A stretch of 64,000 bases of DNA from Rachicladosporium sp. CCFEE 5018 (Eukaryota > Ascomycota > Dothideomycetes > Cladosporiales > Cladosporiaceae): contig KZ111147.1 of assembly GCA_002077045.2 (NCBI GenBank), positions 724,037 through 788,036 on the forward strand, written 5' to 3'. A program made the position numbers and the translations under genes. Each line of letters starts with the position of its first letter. The stretch's first letter is position 1. The notes under the pieces were generated by a model. The model was not told where the DNA came from, did no database searches, and worked only from the letters and a program-made list of their open reading frames with translations. This document shows, piece after piece, positions 21,598 through 32,281 of the stretch.

Positions 21598-24255
21598 ATC
21601 GAGCGATGCGCGGCAGTGCTACTTCGATGAAGCGAGATCGATTTTGGTTTTCGTTTCCTTGGTGGCCAGTGTCAATCTCTCGATATAGAGGAGAGTTGCA
21701 GTGTGCTGGTGATCACTCCAAACTGAACACGGATATGTACACGGCTTTGAACGAACGTCTCGAGACGAAAGACGTGGGTGACACTCAGCCACAGAAGGGA
21801 TGTGCAAAGGAGATATACGTAAGAAATGTCAACACTAACCGGTCTGCCCTGCACACTTCTCGACCATTTGCAAGCTCTTTGACTTTCGCAGGGCTCCCAC
21901 GCGCTCAACCTGAACACGCACCAGGTCGGACGTAACGCAGGGCGGAGAAGGCCTACTATCATCCCGCCGGGTAGCCAATGCGGCGTTGACTGTGATCCTC
22001 TGCAGAAGCGAGAAGCTAGCACGCGGTGCCAGTACGGGCTAAACTATACTTTGGCGAGTGTGCAGCGGCACCCTGGAAGTAGATCGCGATGTCGCTTCAC
22101 CATGACGGGCGAACCTTCAGCAAGCGCCACATGCAGTGGAGATGTGTGGCCGTAGGTTGCGGGTGCCGGCAGGGAAGGCTTTCTGACCGCACGTGCAGCC
22201 ATCAAGCGGCAGACTGCACATGTCTAGTAGATGCAGAGTCTGGAGAACGATGGCTGGTGTAAGAACACTCCGATCGGTCCGAAGACGACATGAACAGCCC
22301 TGGCGTTTGCATTCGAGGTTTAAGGGCGTCTCCGTGAATGTAATAACTACTGCATCACCAGGATCGCAACAGGCCGACAGCGTGGGGAGGAGGCTGATGA
22401 CAGATGTCGAGTGCTGCCGAACATGCGGATCCATATCGCCAGGTGCCGTGCGAGATGAGCCGCCGCGGCAAAGGGCAGTCCCCGCTAGGTGATCTGCTTC
22501 GATATCAGCATTTCGCAGCCAATGGTAGTTGATGCTGAGTACAAGACGTCCTCATTCATGCAATTCTGCCAGAGCAGAGATTGTACTTCCAACCTCCACG
22601 CGCTCACTGCACGGCTAGTCAGCTGTACCACCGTGTCGGGCTGCATTTGACGACATCCCCAGATGATCTCCAAAGCCAAGGTCATCCCACATTCGCGATG
22701 TACCCCCACCCGTCCGGCGCAGCCACCCACGCTTACCTGATGGGTTATTTCATCACTTTGAAGGAAGCAGTCGACCAATCAGACAGTCGTCGCCTACCGC
22801 CTCCGCAAGTATATTGTGGCTTGCAGGATGGTGTGCATACCGCGTGCATGCGAACCAGATGTCGGTTAGGGTGCTGACCGAGATCCGGCGGTATGTCGGC
22901 GACAATTTGATAGCATGTACTGTAGTAGATTATTGTTGTGGACGTTGATGGAGTGCGTGCTCCTGATGGCCGTCAAACTGGAAGATTATGATCGGAAGCA
23001 GTAATGGGCTTGGCATGGACCTCACTTCGTCCGTCGTCTAGTACTTTCATACGAAGATGTCGACAGGTTGGCATGGTATCAGTGTGCCTAGTAGATACTC
23101 AGGTAACGCACGCTTTCAGGCGCTTTCCCTAAGCGCTTCGCGTGTTGCTCGCTCGATCACTCCTCTCCAGAGGCTCTTTCGCTCTGCATGTCCTTTGAGG
23201 TTCTGACCCCGCTTGTTGTCTTTCCATATCACCCATGTGCGTTTTTTGGAGGGAGATTAGGGCTCGGTTCAATCGCCTTGTCGGCACTCTCCGGCTACCT
23301 CGCAGCCGCGCCGCGATACTGCCCACAAGGTGGAATATCAAATGTCACGGCGTACTCGAGATACGACACAACGCACGACACCATGTACTATACAGGACCA
23401 CGTTGTCCGCATAGCACTTCGGAAATCCTCCTTCCTGTGACTCTGCATCAACACTGGGTATGGACACCGGCTGACGGACGCACGTGACTTTTCTCTAGGG
23501 CCTTGGCTCTTTCCCGATCGAGCGCAGGGCATCTGGAGCACCCCACGTGACAATGCCCCTCGCTTCTCCTCATCCTGAGGCATCCATATCTCGCTCCCCG
23601 GCGTCCCGCGCTCGCTTACTAGCGCCTTGGCTCGTCGTCCGCTGGTTTAAGTATTGAGATTTCCTCTCCCTCGTCTTCTCTTGGACAGCTCTCTTTGCCT
23701 TTTGGCTTAGGTACGTACCCTCTCTCCCTCTACCACAACGAGCTTTTGCTGACAACCTACGAGATCAAGTGTAGTATCTGTTCTTTTCAGTTTAATCGCT
23801 GAAACTCGACTACGGTCGATTTACGATTATCCTTACTTTTCGCACTCGCTTGGTGCTCCCTGAGCTTGCTCACAGTATCCTCGCACCGTGTCCTTGGCCT
23901 TACACTACCGCCTTGTGACGCAAACACCTTTTCATCACGAGTCTGCTTTGCAGGCGCTTGGAGAAGAGATTGGCTCGGTGAAGAGTTGGCAAGCGTGGTG
24001 AGTAGCGAGCGCACATGAGTGACCTTCACCCGCCGATAGTCCACCTTGATTCGAAGCACTACGGCATCACTGAGGACACATGCATCTCAAGACTAACGCT
24101 CCGCCTGATGTCTCACGTAGACAGCGAGGACGCCATGGTGGTGCGGTAAGCTTTGGACGCCGTGGGCGTTCATCACGCGACAGTGAGTGATCACAGAGAA
24201 TCAAGATCGTCCTCCTTTCTTTTCTATCCACATCACCATCGTCACTCTCATCACT
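21598..24255. other. Large intergenic region between divergent genes, no gene recognised
   Basis: About 2.7 kb between the C2H2 regulator (minus) and an unknown gene (plus). Open frames are short and lack motifs. From about 23580 to 24240 the plus strand is rich in pyrimidine tracts (CCTCTCCCTCGTCTTCTC) with donor- and acceptor-like sites (TTAGGTACGTACC near 23707), which looks like a long, possibly spliced 5' untranslated leader for the gene at 24256. Confidence 0.5.
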
Positions 24256-24980
24256 ATGCCACCCTCACGCATCCCTCACGATCCCTTCACCGAAGCAACG
24301 GCAACAACGTCCCGCCCCGCGACTTCCTTCGCCTCAGCAGCAACAACAGCCCACAACCTGCGAACCCAACAACCCTCGCGCTCAACTTCAAGCACCGCGA
24401 CCTCACGATCACGTCAACAGACAGGTCTCTTCGCACCTACCCTCTCCCGCCGACCGCCAAACCGCGCAACACCTTCTTTCGAAAGCGATGTGCTCGCCGA
24501 CGAGACTGAGGATGATGATCTCACAGCTTCACAACAATTGGTCAAGCAGAGACAGGCACGGCCGGTGAGAGGGAGGCATGGGAGTCCGGATGGGAAGTAT
24601 ACGAGAGCGCAGAAGGTGAAGAGCGAGGATGAGGAGTTTGTGAAGAGGAGGGCGGATGGGGGATACCTGAAGGACTATGGTATGGATGGGGCGTTTGCGG
24701 ATATTTGCAGGAGTGAGGAGATGCTGGAGGACGCGATGGAGCGAGGTCAGTAGGAGTGAGGAGTGCGCATACATTCGGGCAACATGGGCTGACAACGTGG
24801 CCAGAGGTCGATACAGCACACGTTGAAGACGCGAGAAAGTACTTCACAACTGCTCCAAGTGCGGGAGGTAGGGCCAGCGAGAGGCACGAGACTGGTATGT
24901 TGTGGCCACCTCGCTACTGGACACATCCTGACGAGCAGCAGACTGGGAGGCACACTCGGCGGCTGCACAAAGCTGGATGA
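24256..24980 (+). CDS. Hypothetical protein, two exons, acidic C-terminal half
   Basis: Joined from exons 24256-24745 and 24805-24980 across a 59-bp intron (GTCAGT...GCCAG, with a CTGAC branch site 15-20 bases before the acceptor), giving 221 residues in frame. The first 90 residues are Ser/Thr/Ala/Arg-rich and disordered (TEATATTSRPATSFASAATT). The middle is acidic (SFESDVLADETEDDDLTASQ). Then come a charged block ending VKSEDEEFVKRRADGGYLKD, a short helix (ADICRSEEMLEDAMER) and a tail containing YFTTAPSAGG and PPRYWTHPDEQ. Without splicing the protein would stop at ERGQ. An upstream in-frame ATG at 24187 adds 23 residues but is poorer in context. No domain recognised; the composition suggests an intrinsically disordered intracellular protein. 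Confidence 0.55.
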
Positions 24981-25533
24981 AAGGCTTTGCTATGGACAAG
25001 CTAGAGTCTGAGCGCTGGAGATGGGAGTCTGCGGACGCTGTGTGAGCAGTCACTACAGCAGCGAGTCGATAGTGTTCAGAGCTACATGCTGACTGCACGC
25101 TGTTCCTGTGACGGTGTTGTGCTGACTTAAGGCACCTCAGCTGTGCTCTACGTCTGTAATCGGCTGGAGCCGCCCGATTTCCTAGCGAAACCACTTTCGA
25201 AGAAGCCGTCGCTGTTTCTCGCAAGCTGGCCAAAGCCTCCCTGCGCATGGATGATAACCATGATGGAGGAGCCTGCGTCTCACTGACGCAGCGTCATGTG
25301 CCTGGGAGGCATTGTCCCGAGTGCATTCGCATCTGCACAACAAACACCAGTCAATTGGACACGCGGACAGAGCAGTGGCCTCTCCTACGCGAGGTCAAAA
25401 GCCGACATGAGGGTGTACCATGCTTCTTCCTGCATGGCAAATGCTCAGCTTTATCGCACGCCCGATTCGTCCTGTGCTTGTGGTCTGCGGTTATTCCATT
25501 AGCTTCGATCTTCCGAGTTTCAACTCTGTCGAC
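24981..25533. other. Convergent intergenic region
   Basis: About 550 bp between the 3' ends of convergent genes. Short frames on both strands carry no motifs. It presumably holds the two 3' untranslated regions. Confidence 0.5.
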
Positions 25534-26922
25534 TTACATCAAGATCTCGAACTCATCACAGTGCTCCAACTTCCCCACATCCTTCCTGTACGTTGCCATC
25601 AACGTCTCGATCCTGGCATGCGCTACCTTCCCATCAATAAGTCTCAGCATTCCGCTGCTGGTCGCGAAGCTCGGATCAAATAGGATCAGGTTCCGATCGC
25701 CATCTACCCGCCTCTCGAGACCCACGATCGTCATTGAATGACCCGCTCGCTGGAAGTATATTGGCGGCAGCTGCGTTACGTACGAAGACCCGTACCTGCT
25801 CGCAACATCCCTGCCTGAGAGGAAGTACGCTTCGATGTAGTCTAGCAGCTGGACGCAAGCCGGCGGATCTCTTGAGCTCTTCGTGCTCTTGAACGAGAGC
25901 GCTGTCACTTCATGCTCGATTTGCTGGAGGTAAGCGGCCGCTTCTTGTGTGCCAATCCACTTGCGGGTGTTGCGAATACCGCCTGTCTCGACACGGCCAT
26001 GAGTACCGATACCTGCATCCCAAGCAGCCTCGATGGTATCTTGCATGCGCAAGATATTTGGTAGAGGCAGCGCACGGTTCTCACGCCGCGGCGAAACGGC
26101 GTAGATATGTGAGAGGAGCATTTGGATGTTCCAGAATCCACAGAAGTTCCCATCAGTGCTGAGCTTATGGACATGCTTGACGTGCTCGTCACAGTAGTAA
26201 GCAGTGGCAATGTTGTGGTCGAGATCGCTCAGGTCAGCGAGTATGGGTACTAGGCCTGACGTTTCGTTGGGAACGTACATCGTGCGAACGAGCTTGCCAT
26301 CGCTGCCGATGCGGTTCTCTGACCTTGGACGAGCGTTGTTTTCGAGATCCCGGCGGACATTGGACGGCATCGACTTCTCGAAGGCGTGGGGGCCTAGATC
26401 CTTCGTGCCGAGTCTACCTGCTGGTTTATGATGCTTCAGAGGATTTAGAAGTGGCATGCTGCCGGATGATGTGCCCATGAAGTATCGCATAATACCGCTG
26501 CTTTGCTTCGGAGGTTCATGTTTCTTAAGCTTCTGGCGAGAACCTTCACTATGTTGTTTCGTGGTGACCGTAGTCCGTAATGAAGCGCTGTGACTGTCTG
26601 TCGTTGACTGCTGCTCACCTTTATCGATTGTAGCGATCGATTCGTGAATTGCCAGATGCTCGTCGATGTCGAATAAGGCAACGTATTCGCCGCAACCAGG
26701 TCTGGTGCATTTGAACCATTCCGACTCTCTCCGTTGAGCGCCGCTTTCTGGAGGCCTGATGTCGTTGATCAGACGATCGTTGAACTTCGTTCTCTTAGGC
26801 AGAGAGGGTCTGTCATTTGTGATGAAGGGCGAATCCTCGGTGTGATGCTCCTCGATGTGGAATTGCAAAGCGTAGCCATCGTCGGATTTGTAGCCGCACG
26901 CGAATGGGCAGGTGGCGGACAT
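25534..26922 (-). CDS. Peptidase family C78 deubiquitinase, ZUP1/UfSP-like
   Basis: A single-exon 462-residue cysteine peptidase of the C78 fold. In animals ZUP1 (ZUFSP) cleaves K63-linked ubiquitin chains in genome maintenance, and the fission yeast relative is Mug105. The N-terminus has two zinc-finger-like units: CPFACGYKSDDGYALQFHIE with a following His pair, and CTRPGCGEYVALFDIDEHLA with His. A low-complexity basic linker follows, then the catalytic domain from about residue 215. The nucleophile lies in GNFCGFWNIQMLLSHI, the histidine in RAGHSMTIVGLERR and the aspartate in LILFDPS, so the active site appears complete. A helical insertion (EAAAYLQQIEHEVTALSF) separates them. The ATG at 26922 puts the first finger at the very N-terminus, as in relatives. 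Ubiquitin specificity is inferred from the zinc-finger architecture. Confidence 0.88.
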   Translation of the reverse strand: MSATCPFACGYKSDDGYALQFHIEEHHTEDSPFITNDRPSLPKRTKFNDRLINDIRPPESGAQRRESEWFKCTRPGCGEYVALFDIDEHLAIHESIATIDKGEQQSTTDSHSASLRTTVTTKQHSEGSRQKLKKHEPPKQSSGIMRYFMGTSSGSMPLLNPLKHHKPAGRLGTKDLGPHAFEKSMPSNVRRDLENNARPRSENRIGSDGKLVRTMYVPNETSGLVPILADLSDLDHNIATAYYCDEHVKHVHKLSTDGNFCGFWNIQMLLSHIYAVSPRRENRALPLPNILRMQDTIEAAWDAGIGTHGRVETGGIRNTRKWIGTQEAAAYLQQIEHEVTALSFKSTKSSRDPPACVQLLDYIEAYFLSGRDVASRYGSSYVTQLPPIYFQRAGHSMTIVGLERRVDGDRNLILFDPSFATSSGMLRLIDGKVAHARIETLMATYRKDVGKLEHCDEFEILM

Positions 26923-27547
26923 ATTGTTAGTTATGGAGTGCTATCATTCCGTTGTCGGTCGTGTCATCTACCGATCATCGGTCCAACGCGAGTTCATCAG
27001 CTGTGTGCAGCGGTGTGGGTGACCCCATTGACTGCACGCTTGGTCCGCCACGACAGGCTACAGAGGGAAGTCACGACCTCAAGAGTCAGGCAGCAACGCA
27101 GATGGGACTTGCCCGCATTAACAATTGTTGGGACCCGGTGCGAAAGAGCAAAGTAAACGTCAGATCCAAGCACGGTGTTCGGAAGTTGTTGTAATCAAGT
27201 GAAGAGGTTAAGTCAAATACCTCTCGAGAAGGCACATTTCCAAAACCGGCACCCACGGCATTCAATCTAGAGGCGCAGGCGTTTCGTACGAAGGGAAGAG
27301 AGGAATGGTGTGTAGAATGTACACTTCAAAATTTAGTATCCCGAGCACGCCAATGACTTTAGTACTGAAGTTCCGAGCTGTATACACCAGCGCCACCCGA
27401 CCCATCGTCCTTGAATCATATGCGGTCATCTTTGCTGATGGACGCTGCGCGGGACTCAGGTAGTTGACGTGCTCATCCAATGGATTCACCACGATCCCGC
27501 TCTAGCCACTCGTTCCGCTACTATGACACTTGTGCGCCACAATCTGC
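26923..27547. other. Intergenic region
   Basis: About 620 bp between the ZUP1-like gene and the presumed end of the STE3 gene, both on the minus strand. Its right part may be the STE3 3' untranslated region. No other coding signal. Confidence 0.5.
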
Positions 27548-27957
27548 TCACACGTGCTCGCCTTCGAGCCTTGTGCTACCCTGCCTTACCTCCTTCTTGA
27601 CGACCACCGCGGTCTTGCTACCTTGTGACGGTGCAAAATCCCCTAGTGCGATCCCGCGATCATTCGTCTGGGGTGCTACTTGAGGCTTCTTCCACGCTGC
27701 GATAAGCCGCTTGAATCGAGTGGCTGGCAAGGTGCCAGTCTCCATATCGTGTGAAGCAGAAGTACGCAGCCAGGATGAACCTGCAGGCTGCTGTGACGAA
27801 GTGACCTCCTCGTAGATAGTAGAAGGCGGGAAGGCAGCAGTCTTCGGCGAGATAGGCTCGGCGTCAGAGCTGCTTGTCGAATCGAACTTCGAGCCAGTCG
27901 ACGAAGACCCTGAAATCCAAGACTCGTGTCCTGCAATGGTTCCGCCGCCGCTGGAAT
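27548..27957 (-). pseudogene. Probable frameshifted C-terminal tail of the STE3 receptor
   Basis: Beyond about 27957 the minus strand carries a continuous 130-codon frame, one frame away from the receptor. It reads SSGGGTIAGHESWISGSSST, then SSSDAEPISPKTAAFPPSTI, YEEVTSSQQPAGSSW and TRFKRLIAAWKKPQVAPQ, ending at a stop at 27548-27550. The Ser-rich acidic style is what cytoplasmic tails of fungal pheromone receptors look like, whereas the receptor's own frame ends in RRRNHCRTRVLDF... at 27864. A one-base change near GGTATTCCAGCGG (27951-27960) would join the frames. A GTAGTG-donor intron of 91 or 112 bp would also join them, but it would remove SSVTSKAKLVF, which itself looks coding. Confidence 0.5.
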
Positions 27958-29078
27958 ACCAGTTTCGCCTTGCTGGTCACCGAGCTCAGCGTGTTAGCCA
28001 TCGAATGCTGTCTCCCACTACCCACCCGTGGATCCCTCAGCCCAGGAAAGAAGTAGCCCAACCCCAATGCCACAAGTCCTTGCCGATACATCTTCGCCGC
28101 ATCTCTGCCCCAGCCAAAGAACATGAAGACTGCCACACCGCTGCCAAGCCAGATGTAGACGATGTACCTTGCAGTCCCGCCACTAGGCGTCATCTCGACT
28201 TTGCTCCAGTTCTCGGCTGAGTGAAGTGCCGACCATGAGTACGGCTCGTGAGGTATGTAGGCTTGAGTGTAGAGTATGAAGGCATGAAGCGGCAGAGAGA
28301 TGAGTAGCCAGAAGATGCAGAGGACGAAAAGACGAAGGAAGCGAGAGGTGTTGGTGTTTGAGTTTGCGAGGAGTGTGGAGAAGTTGCGGCGGTAGCGGTG
28401 CAGGCGGATAAGGATGAGAACTGTTGCGCTTGTCAGTAGCTGCGAGAGTGAAAGATGGGCAAGCAAAAGCGTACCAGCATAGACTGCGCAAACTAGCACC
28501 CACGCCACAGGCGGAGCAATGATTAGCAAGTCCGTCACCCAGCTGTTGCTTACACTCGGCACACATCCGGAGATTCCCCAGACATAGTACCGTGATGGCT
28601 GCACAATGTAGTGGAACAGCATCTGCAGCGCTGGAAAGCCCACGCACCACAGCAGATCAATCGCATAGCCTCTCTTCTTCTGTGCTCTAGTCTTCCCCAA
28701 GCTAGTGCGCTCCGTGTCCATCACTCCAGCCAGCGCTCTCAGTACGCAAGCAGCGCTGCTGGGGAAGCCGACGCCGCTGGCAACTTGAATCTTGACTTCG
28801 ATATCACAGAGTCCGGCGCCAGAGAACCAGGAGTCTGTGTTGTCGTTCCGCCAAATCAGGGCATTGACAACGATCTGGATATTGAGGATCAGGATCCAGG
28901 CAATGAGGGACGTGGCGCCGATGTTCCTGTTGCGGGCATGCCAGAGCATGGGCGGGATGATCAAGAGCGAGATTAGCAGAGCGAAGACGGAGAGGAGAAT
29001 GGCTGTCGGATAGGTGGCGATGGAGGGAGCTTGCGACGTCGGGGCCATGATTGGCGCGGTGTAGAGGGTGACGGACAT
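27864..29078 (-). CDS. STE3-type a-factor pheromone receptor (seven-helix GPCR)
   Basis: A plasma-membrane receptor for the farnesylated mating pheromone, signalling through a heterotrimeric G protein. The start is the ATG at 29078 (MSVTLYTAPIMAP); upstream the frame continues only to a TTG. Exons are 29078-28475 and 28420-27864. The 54-bp intron (GTACGC...CAACAG, with a CTGAC branch) is a multiple of three and so can be read through. As annotated the protein has 386 residues. Seven hydrophobic segments are visible: TAILLSVFALLISLLIIPPM, TSLIAWILILNIQIVVNALI, CDIEVKIQVASGVGFPSSAA, IDLLWCVGFPALQMLFHYIV, WVTDLLIIAPPVAWVLVCAV, FLRLFVLCIFWLLISLPLHA and RYIVYIWLGSGVAVFMFFGW. Family marks include RNRNIGATSLI and QPSRYYVWGISGCVP. 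The frame ends soon after LGYFFPGLRDPRV; a longer tail probably exists in another frame. Confidence 0.9.
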   Translation of the reverse strand: MSVTLYTAPIMAPTSQAPSIATYPTAILLSVFALLISLLIIPPMLWHARNRNIGATSLIAWILILNIQIVVNALIWRNDNTDSWFSGAGLCDIEVKIQVASGVGFPSSAACVLRALAGVMDTERTSLGKTRAQKKRGYAIDLLWCVGFPALQMLFHYIVQPSRYYVWGISGCVPSVSNSWVTDLLIIAPPVAWVLVCAVYAGTLLLAHLSLSQLLTSATVLILIRLHRYRRNFSTLLANSNTNTSRFLRLFVLCIFWLLISLPLHAFILYTQAYIPHEPYSWSALHSAENWSKVEMTPSGGTARYIVYIWLGSGVAVFMFFGWGRDAAKMYRQGLVALGLGYFFPGLRDPRVGSGRQHSMANTLSSVTSKAKLVFQRRRNHCRTRVLDFRVFVDWLEVRFDKQL

Positions 29079-30126
29079 CGATAGCTGTTGCTTTGCACAG
29101 GAAGAACGATCCCTCTGAGCTAGACCTTGCAATAGCTACTTGGAGAAATCGGTATAGTTGGTCGGCTTGCTTCTCAGTGGGGTTACTTCGTGGTGCTCTC
29201 GGAGTGAGTATCCAGTATCGTGGTTGTGTAGTGCTCCCTGACAAGGTCGAGCTCTAGAAACTCGGGAGAACCTCAATACCGGCCATTGCTTCAATAGCCC
29301 CTTAGCGACTATAGGCAAAAATGACAGAGATTCCTCAATAACTAGAAGAGAAGAACAGCCCACCAATTGCGGGAGGAGTATTAGATAGCATCTTCACTCG
29401 AGCATCTGTCTTGCGCATCGACACCCAGCATACCAGCTGCTGGCCATGTGCTAACCACGCGTTGCTATCCTTGTTGTAGTCCGTAGCAGTGAAAAACGCC
29501 TGGGTTTGATGTCTCAAGACATTCTTATTGACGAAAGAGGGCGTCAATAAGAAATTGAATAGAGAAATGTGAACTGCTTCGACTTGCCATGTCTGACGAC
29601 GAATGCACTAGAATCATAGTATTTTGCTGGCAAGTGTTGATTCCCGGAAGGTTGACGGCGTGAATTATTGACGCTGGTGAAAGATGTTGACGATGGTCAA
29701 GAGTTGAGATGTAAGTTAGTGGTGCAGTACATGTACCTTATGTACGAAGACCCACCCCAATTCCCGAGCACCGCCGAGCGATTGCCGAAAAAAGTCGACG
29801 ATGGTAGTGTGCAAGCGATTGCCTTCACAACATCGTGAATTCAATGTACCATCGAACGCACATATTTAGTCTTTATTCTCCGGAAGATTCGCAAAGCCGC
29901 TATGCTCCGATAGACACACTCACTACTTCGAATTCGACATGCCATTGCTGTTGAGAGACCAACGCGAGGGGAATGCTTCGTAACAAAAACCGCATCGAGG
30001 CTCATCTCTCGTCGACACACCGGTGTAAGCTCTACTGCTCTGGCTACTTCTATAAAAGCGTTGACGAGACTCAGCGGAATAGGAGAGACACAATAAGAAT
30101 GCTTTTGTACACTATCATTACTGCAC
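29079..30126. other. Intergenic region, no gene recognised
   Basis: About 1.05 kb between STE3 and the deacetylase gene, both on the minus strand. It should hold the STE3 promoter. AT-rich compared with its flanks around 29540-29860 (for example TTGAATAGAGAAATG), without a gene. Confidence 0.5.
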
Positions 30127-32281
30127 TTAAACCGTAACAGCCGACCCAAGGTTGATAGTAACCGGGCTGCCGTTCAGCGTGACCCAAAAGATCAATGGCT
30201 CAGCGCCAGTCTTATCACTAGTGGCACTCCCGCTCGTCGTCCCTGTCCCGGGCACAGTAACAGGAATAGGCGTGCTGCACTTGTTGCCAGTTGCAGCCGA
30301 CAGAGTCACAGCCGTGATCGTCTTGCCGTTCGTACCGTACGTGTACGCCAACGAAGCACCACACGCGTCTCTTGCCATGCGGTTCAAGAATGCAGTGCCG
30401 ATGTCGTCGTGCTTGAGCGTCTGGAGCGGCCAGTTGGTCAAACGGGTGATCTCTTGAGTCATCGTCTCAACCCAGATCTGGAAGATGGACTTCACGGTCT
30501 GGGTGCCGACTTTGTAGCTGCCCACGCCCGTAGAGCGCAGATTGGCCTGGTGGAACATGTAGGGGTCGTGCCTCAAGCCGAGCAAGTACCGCATGGTAGT
30601 GTCCTTCTCGAAGGCCAGAAGCCCGGTGAATGTCCCGTCGCCCTGCTGAGTCTGCGTCCACTCAAGCGTAGTGCAGTTCGCGGTGTCGCAGTCGAAGAAG
30701 ATGGATGTGGGCCAGCGGGGGATGATGTTCAGGCCTGCGTAGCCGTTCTCGGAGACGTTGGAGATGAGCGGCCAATGAACGTTTGTGGGGTTTAGGAGGA
30801 CGTCGCGGGAGTTGTCGCCGACGACGTTGGTGATGCCGTTGGTGAACCAGGCTCTGTGGGATGGTAGTCAGTTGCACGTTCGGTCACCGGAAGTCATGGG
30901 TCACATACCTAATCACGTCACCGTTGTGCAGTCCAGTAATGGCAGGCGGGATCAAGCCGTGAGGCGAGAACTTGCCAGCCGAGATGCCGACCTGCGCCAA
31001 CCATGCCTGATTGTAGTAAATTTCACGGGTAGCATCGTTGAAGGTAGCGTTGTCCAAATTCAAGTGGGTGAATGTGTGCGAGATGTGAGCGAACACGTCG
31101 CGGTTGGTGGTGTTCATGAACCAAGTCGCAAGTTTGTCAAGCTGAGCGCACTGCAGAGTCCAGTTGTAGGACTGCGCAGACGCGGGCCACAGGTCGAGTC
31201 CACTGCCGATCGGCTTGATGTACTCCTCATCGGGCGACTCGACAGGGGATGCGTAGTAGATGGCGTCCACCGGCTGGCAAGGACTGGGGTACATAGAGTA
31301 GCCAATGTTGGTAGAGTTGATAATATCGCCATTGCCGTTGTGGCCAATCTCGACGAAGTATTGAGACCCAGCAGGCAGACGGCTGTTGACGCTTGCAGTC
31401 CAGGCCTGGTACACAGACATGTCGTCAGGGGTGACTCGGTACTTGGCGCCAGCTGGCGACCACAGAGCGGTCGTCAAGTGCATGTCATCGATTTGGGTGC
31501 CGAAGTAGACTTTCCTGGCGCCGGTGAAAAGACCGCGGGTCATCCAGTGGACGTACGCGTGTTGGAGGTAGTTCGAAGTCGACGACCATTCCGACGCCCA
31601 GCCGATGAAGAAGACCATCTGCTGGCGACCAGGAGCTGGGATGTTGATCACAGCAGCGGTGCTCTTGGCCGTGAAGCCTCCGCTTGTGCCGAACTGTGCG
31701 ATGGCCCATGTGTTGGCAGTGCTCGAGATCTTCGCCGGGTAGTGGTACAAGCCGAGTGTGCTGACCGTGGCACCAGTCTTGATGTTCGCCGTAGGGAAGC
31801 CAGTCGAGTTCGTGAAGGCGAAGGTCTGCTCAACACCGTCGGCACAGCAGCCAGTCGCGCCGTTCGCAGTGACGGCAGTAGTGCCGGAGTCGCTGCCGGG
31901 GTAGACATCAAGGCGGACCATGCGCACGCCGAATGCGGTCTGATACGCGTACAGAGCATTGTACTGTGCGGTTGTGATGGCGCTGTTGTACGAGCCGCTG
32001 TAGTCATACGAGACATCGCTGAGGATCAGGATGCCTCCGAAGTTGCCAGCAGTGGCGCTGGAGTTCAGGGCAGGTAGAGTCGTGCCTCCGGATGGCACGA
32101 TGACCAGCTGGTAAGGGATGCCGTAGGCATCGAGACCAGAGGTCGCGGAGAACGAGGACTGCACATCCGCAGTCGGAGCGAGGACGAGGATGGTGCTGTT
32201 GACCGTAATGGCCGAGGCATACGACAGGAAGAGAGCAGAGGTCACCGCGACCAAGCCGCAGAATTTATTAACGAAAGACAT
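30127..32281 (-). CDS. Secreted polysaccharide deacetylase, Agd3-like (CE18)
   Basis: A 699-residue extracellular protein in two exons, 32281-30909 and 30853-30127. The 55-bp intron (GTATGT...CCACAG) interrupts the codon before AWFTNGITNVVGDN. The start at 32281 gives a clear signal peptide (FCGLVAVTSALFLSYASA). A Ser/Thr/Gly-rich beta domain follows, then the catalytic TIM-barrel-like domain. Metal-site candidates are the Asp pair in FGTQIDDMHLTT and the histidines in HISHTFTHLNLDNAT; the block HNGNGD and HGLIPPAITGLHNGD are further family marks. In Aspergillus fumigatus Agd3 removes acetyl groups from galactosaminogalactan, a biofilm exopolysaccharide. The other genes of that cluster (uge3, gtb3, sph3, ega3) are not in this window, so the substrate here is an inference. 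Several NxT/S sites suggest glycosylation. Confidence 0.85.

Noticed and set aside
28421..28474. Treating the 54-bp segment inside STE3 as coding
   Set aside because: It reads through in frame, but it has GT-AG ends and a CTGAC branch site, and removing it restores a normal loop sequence.
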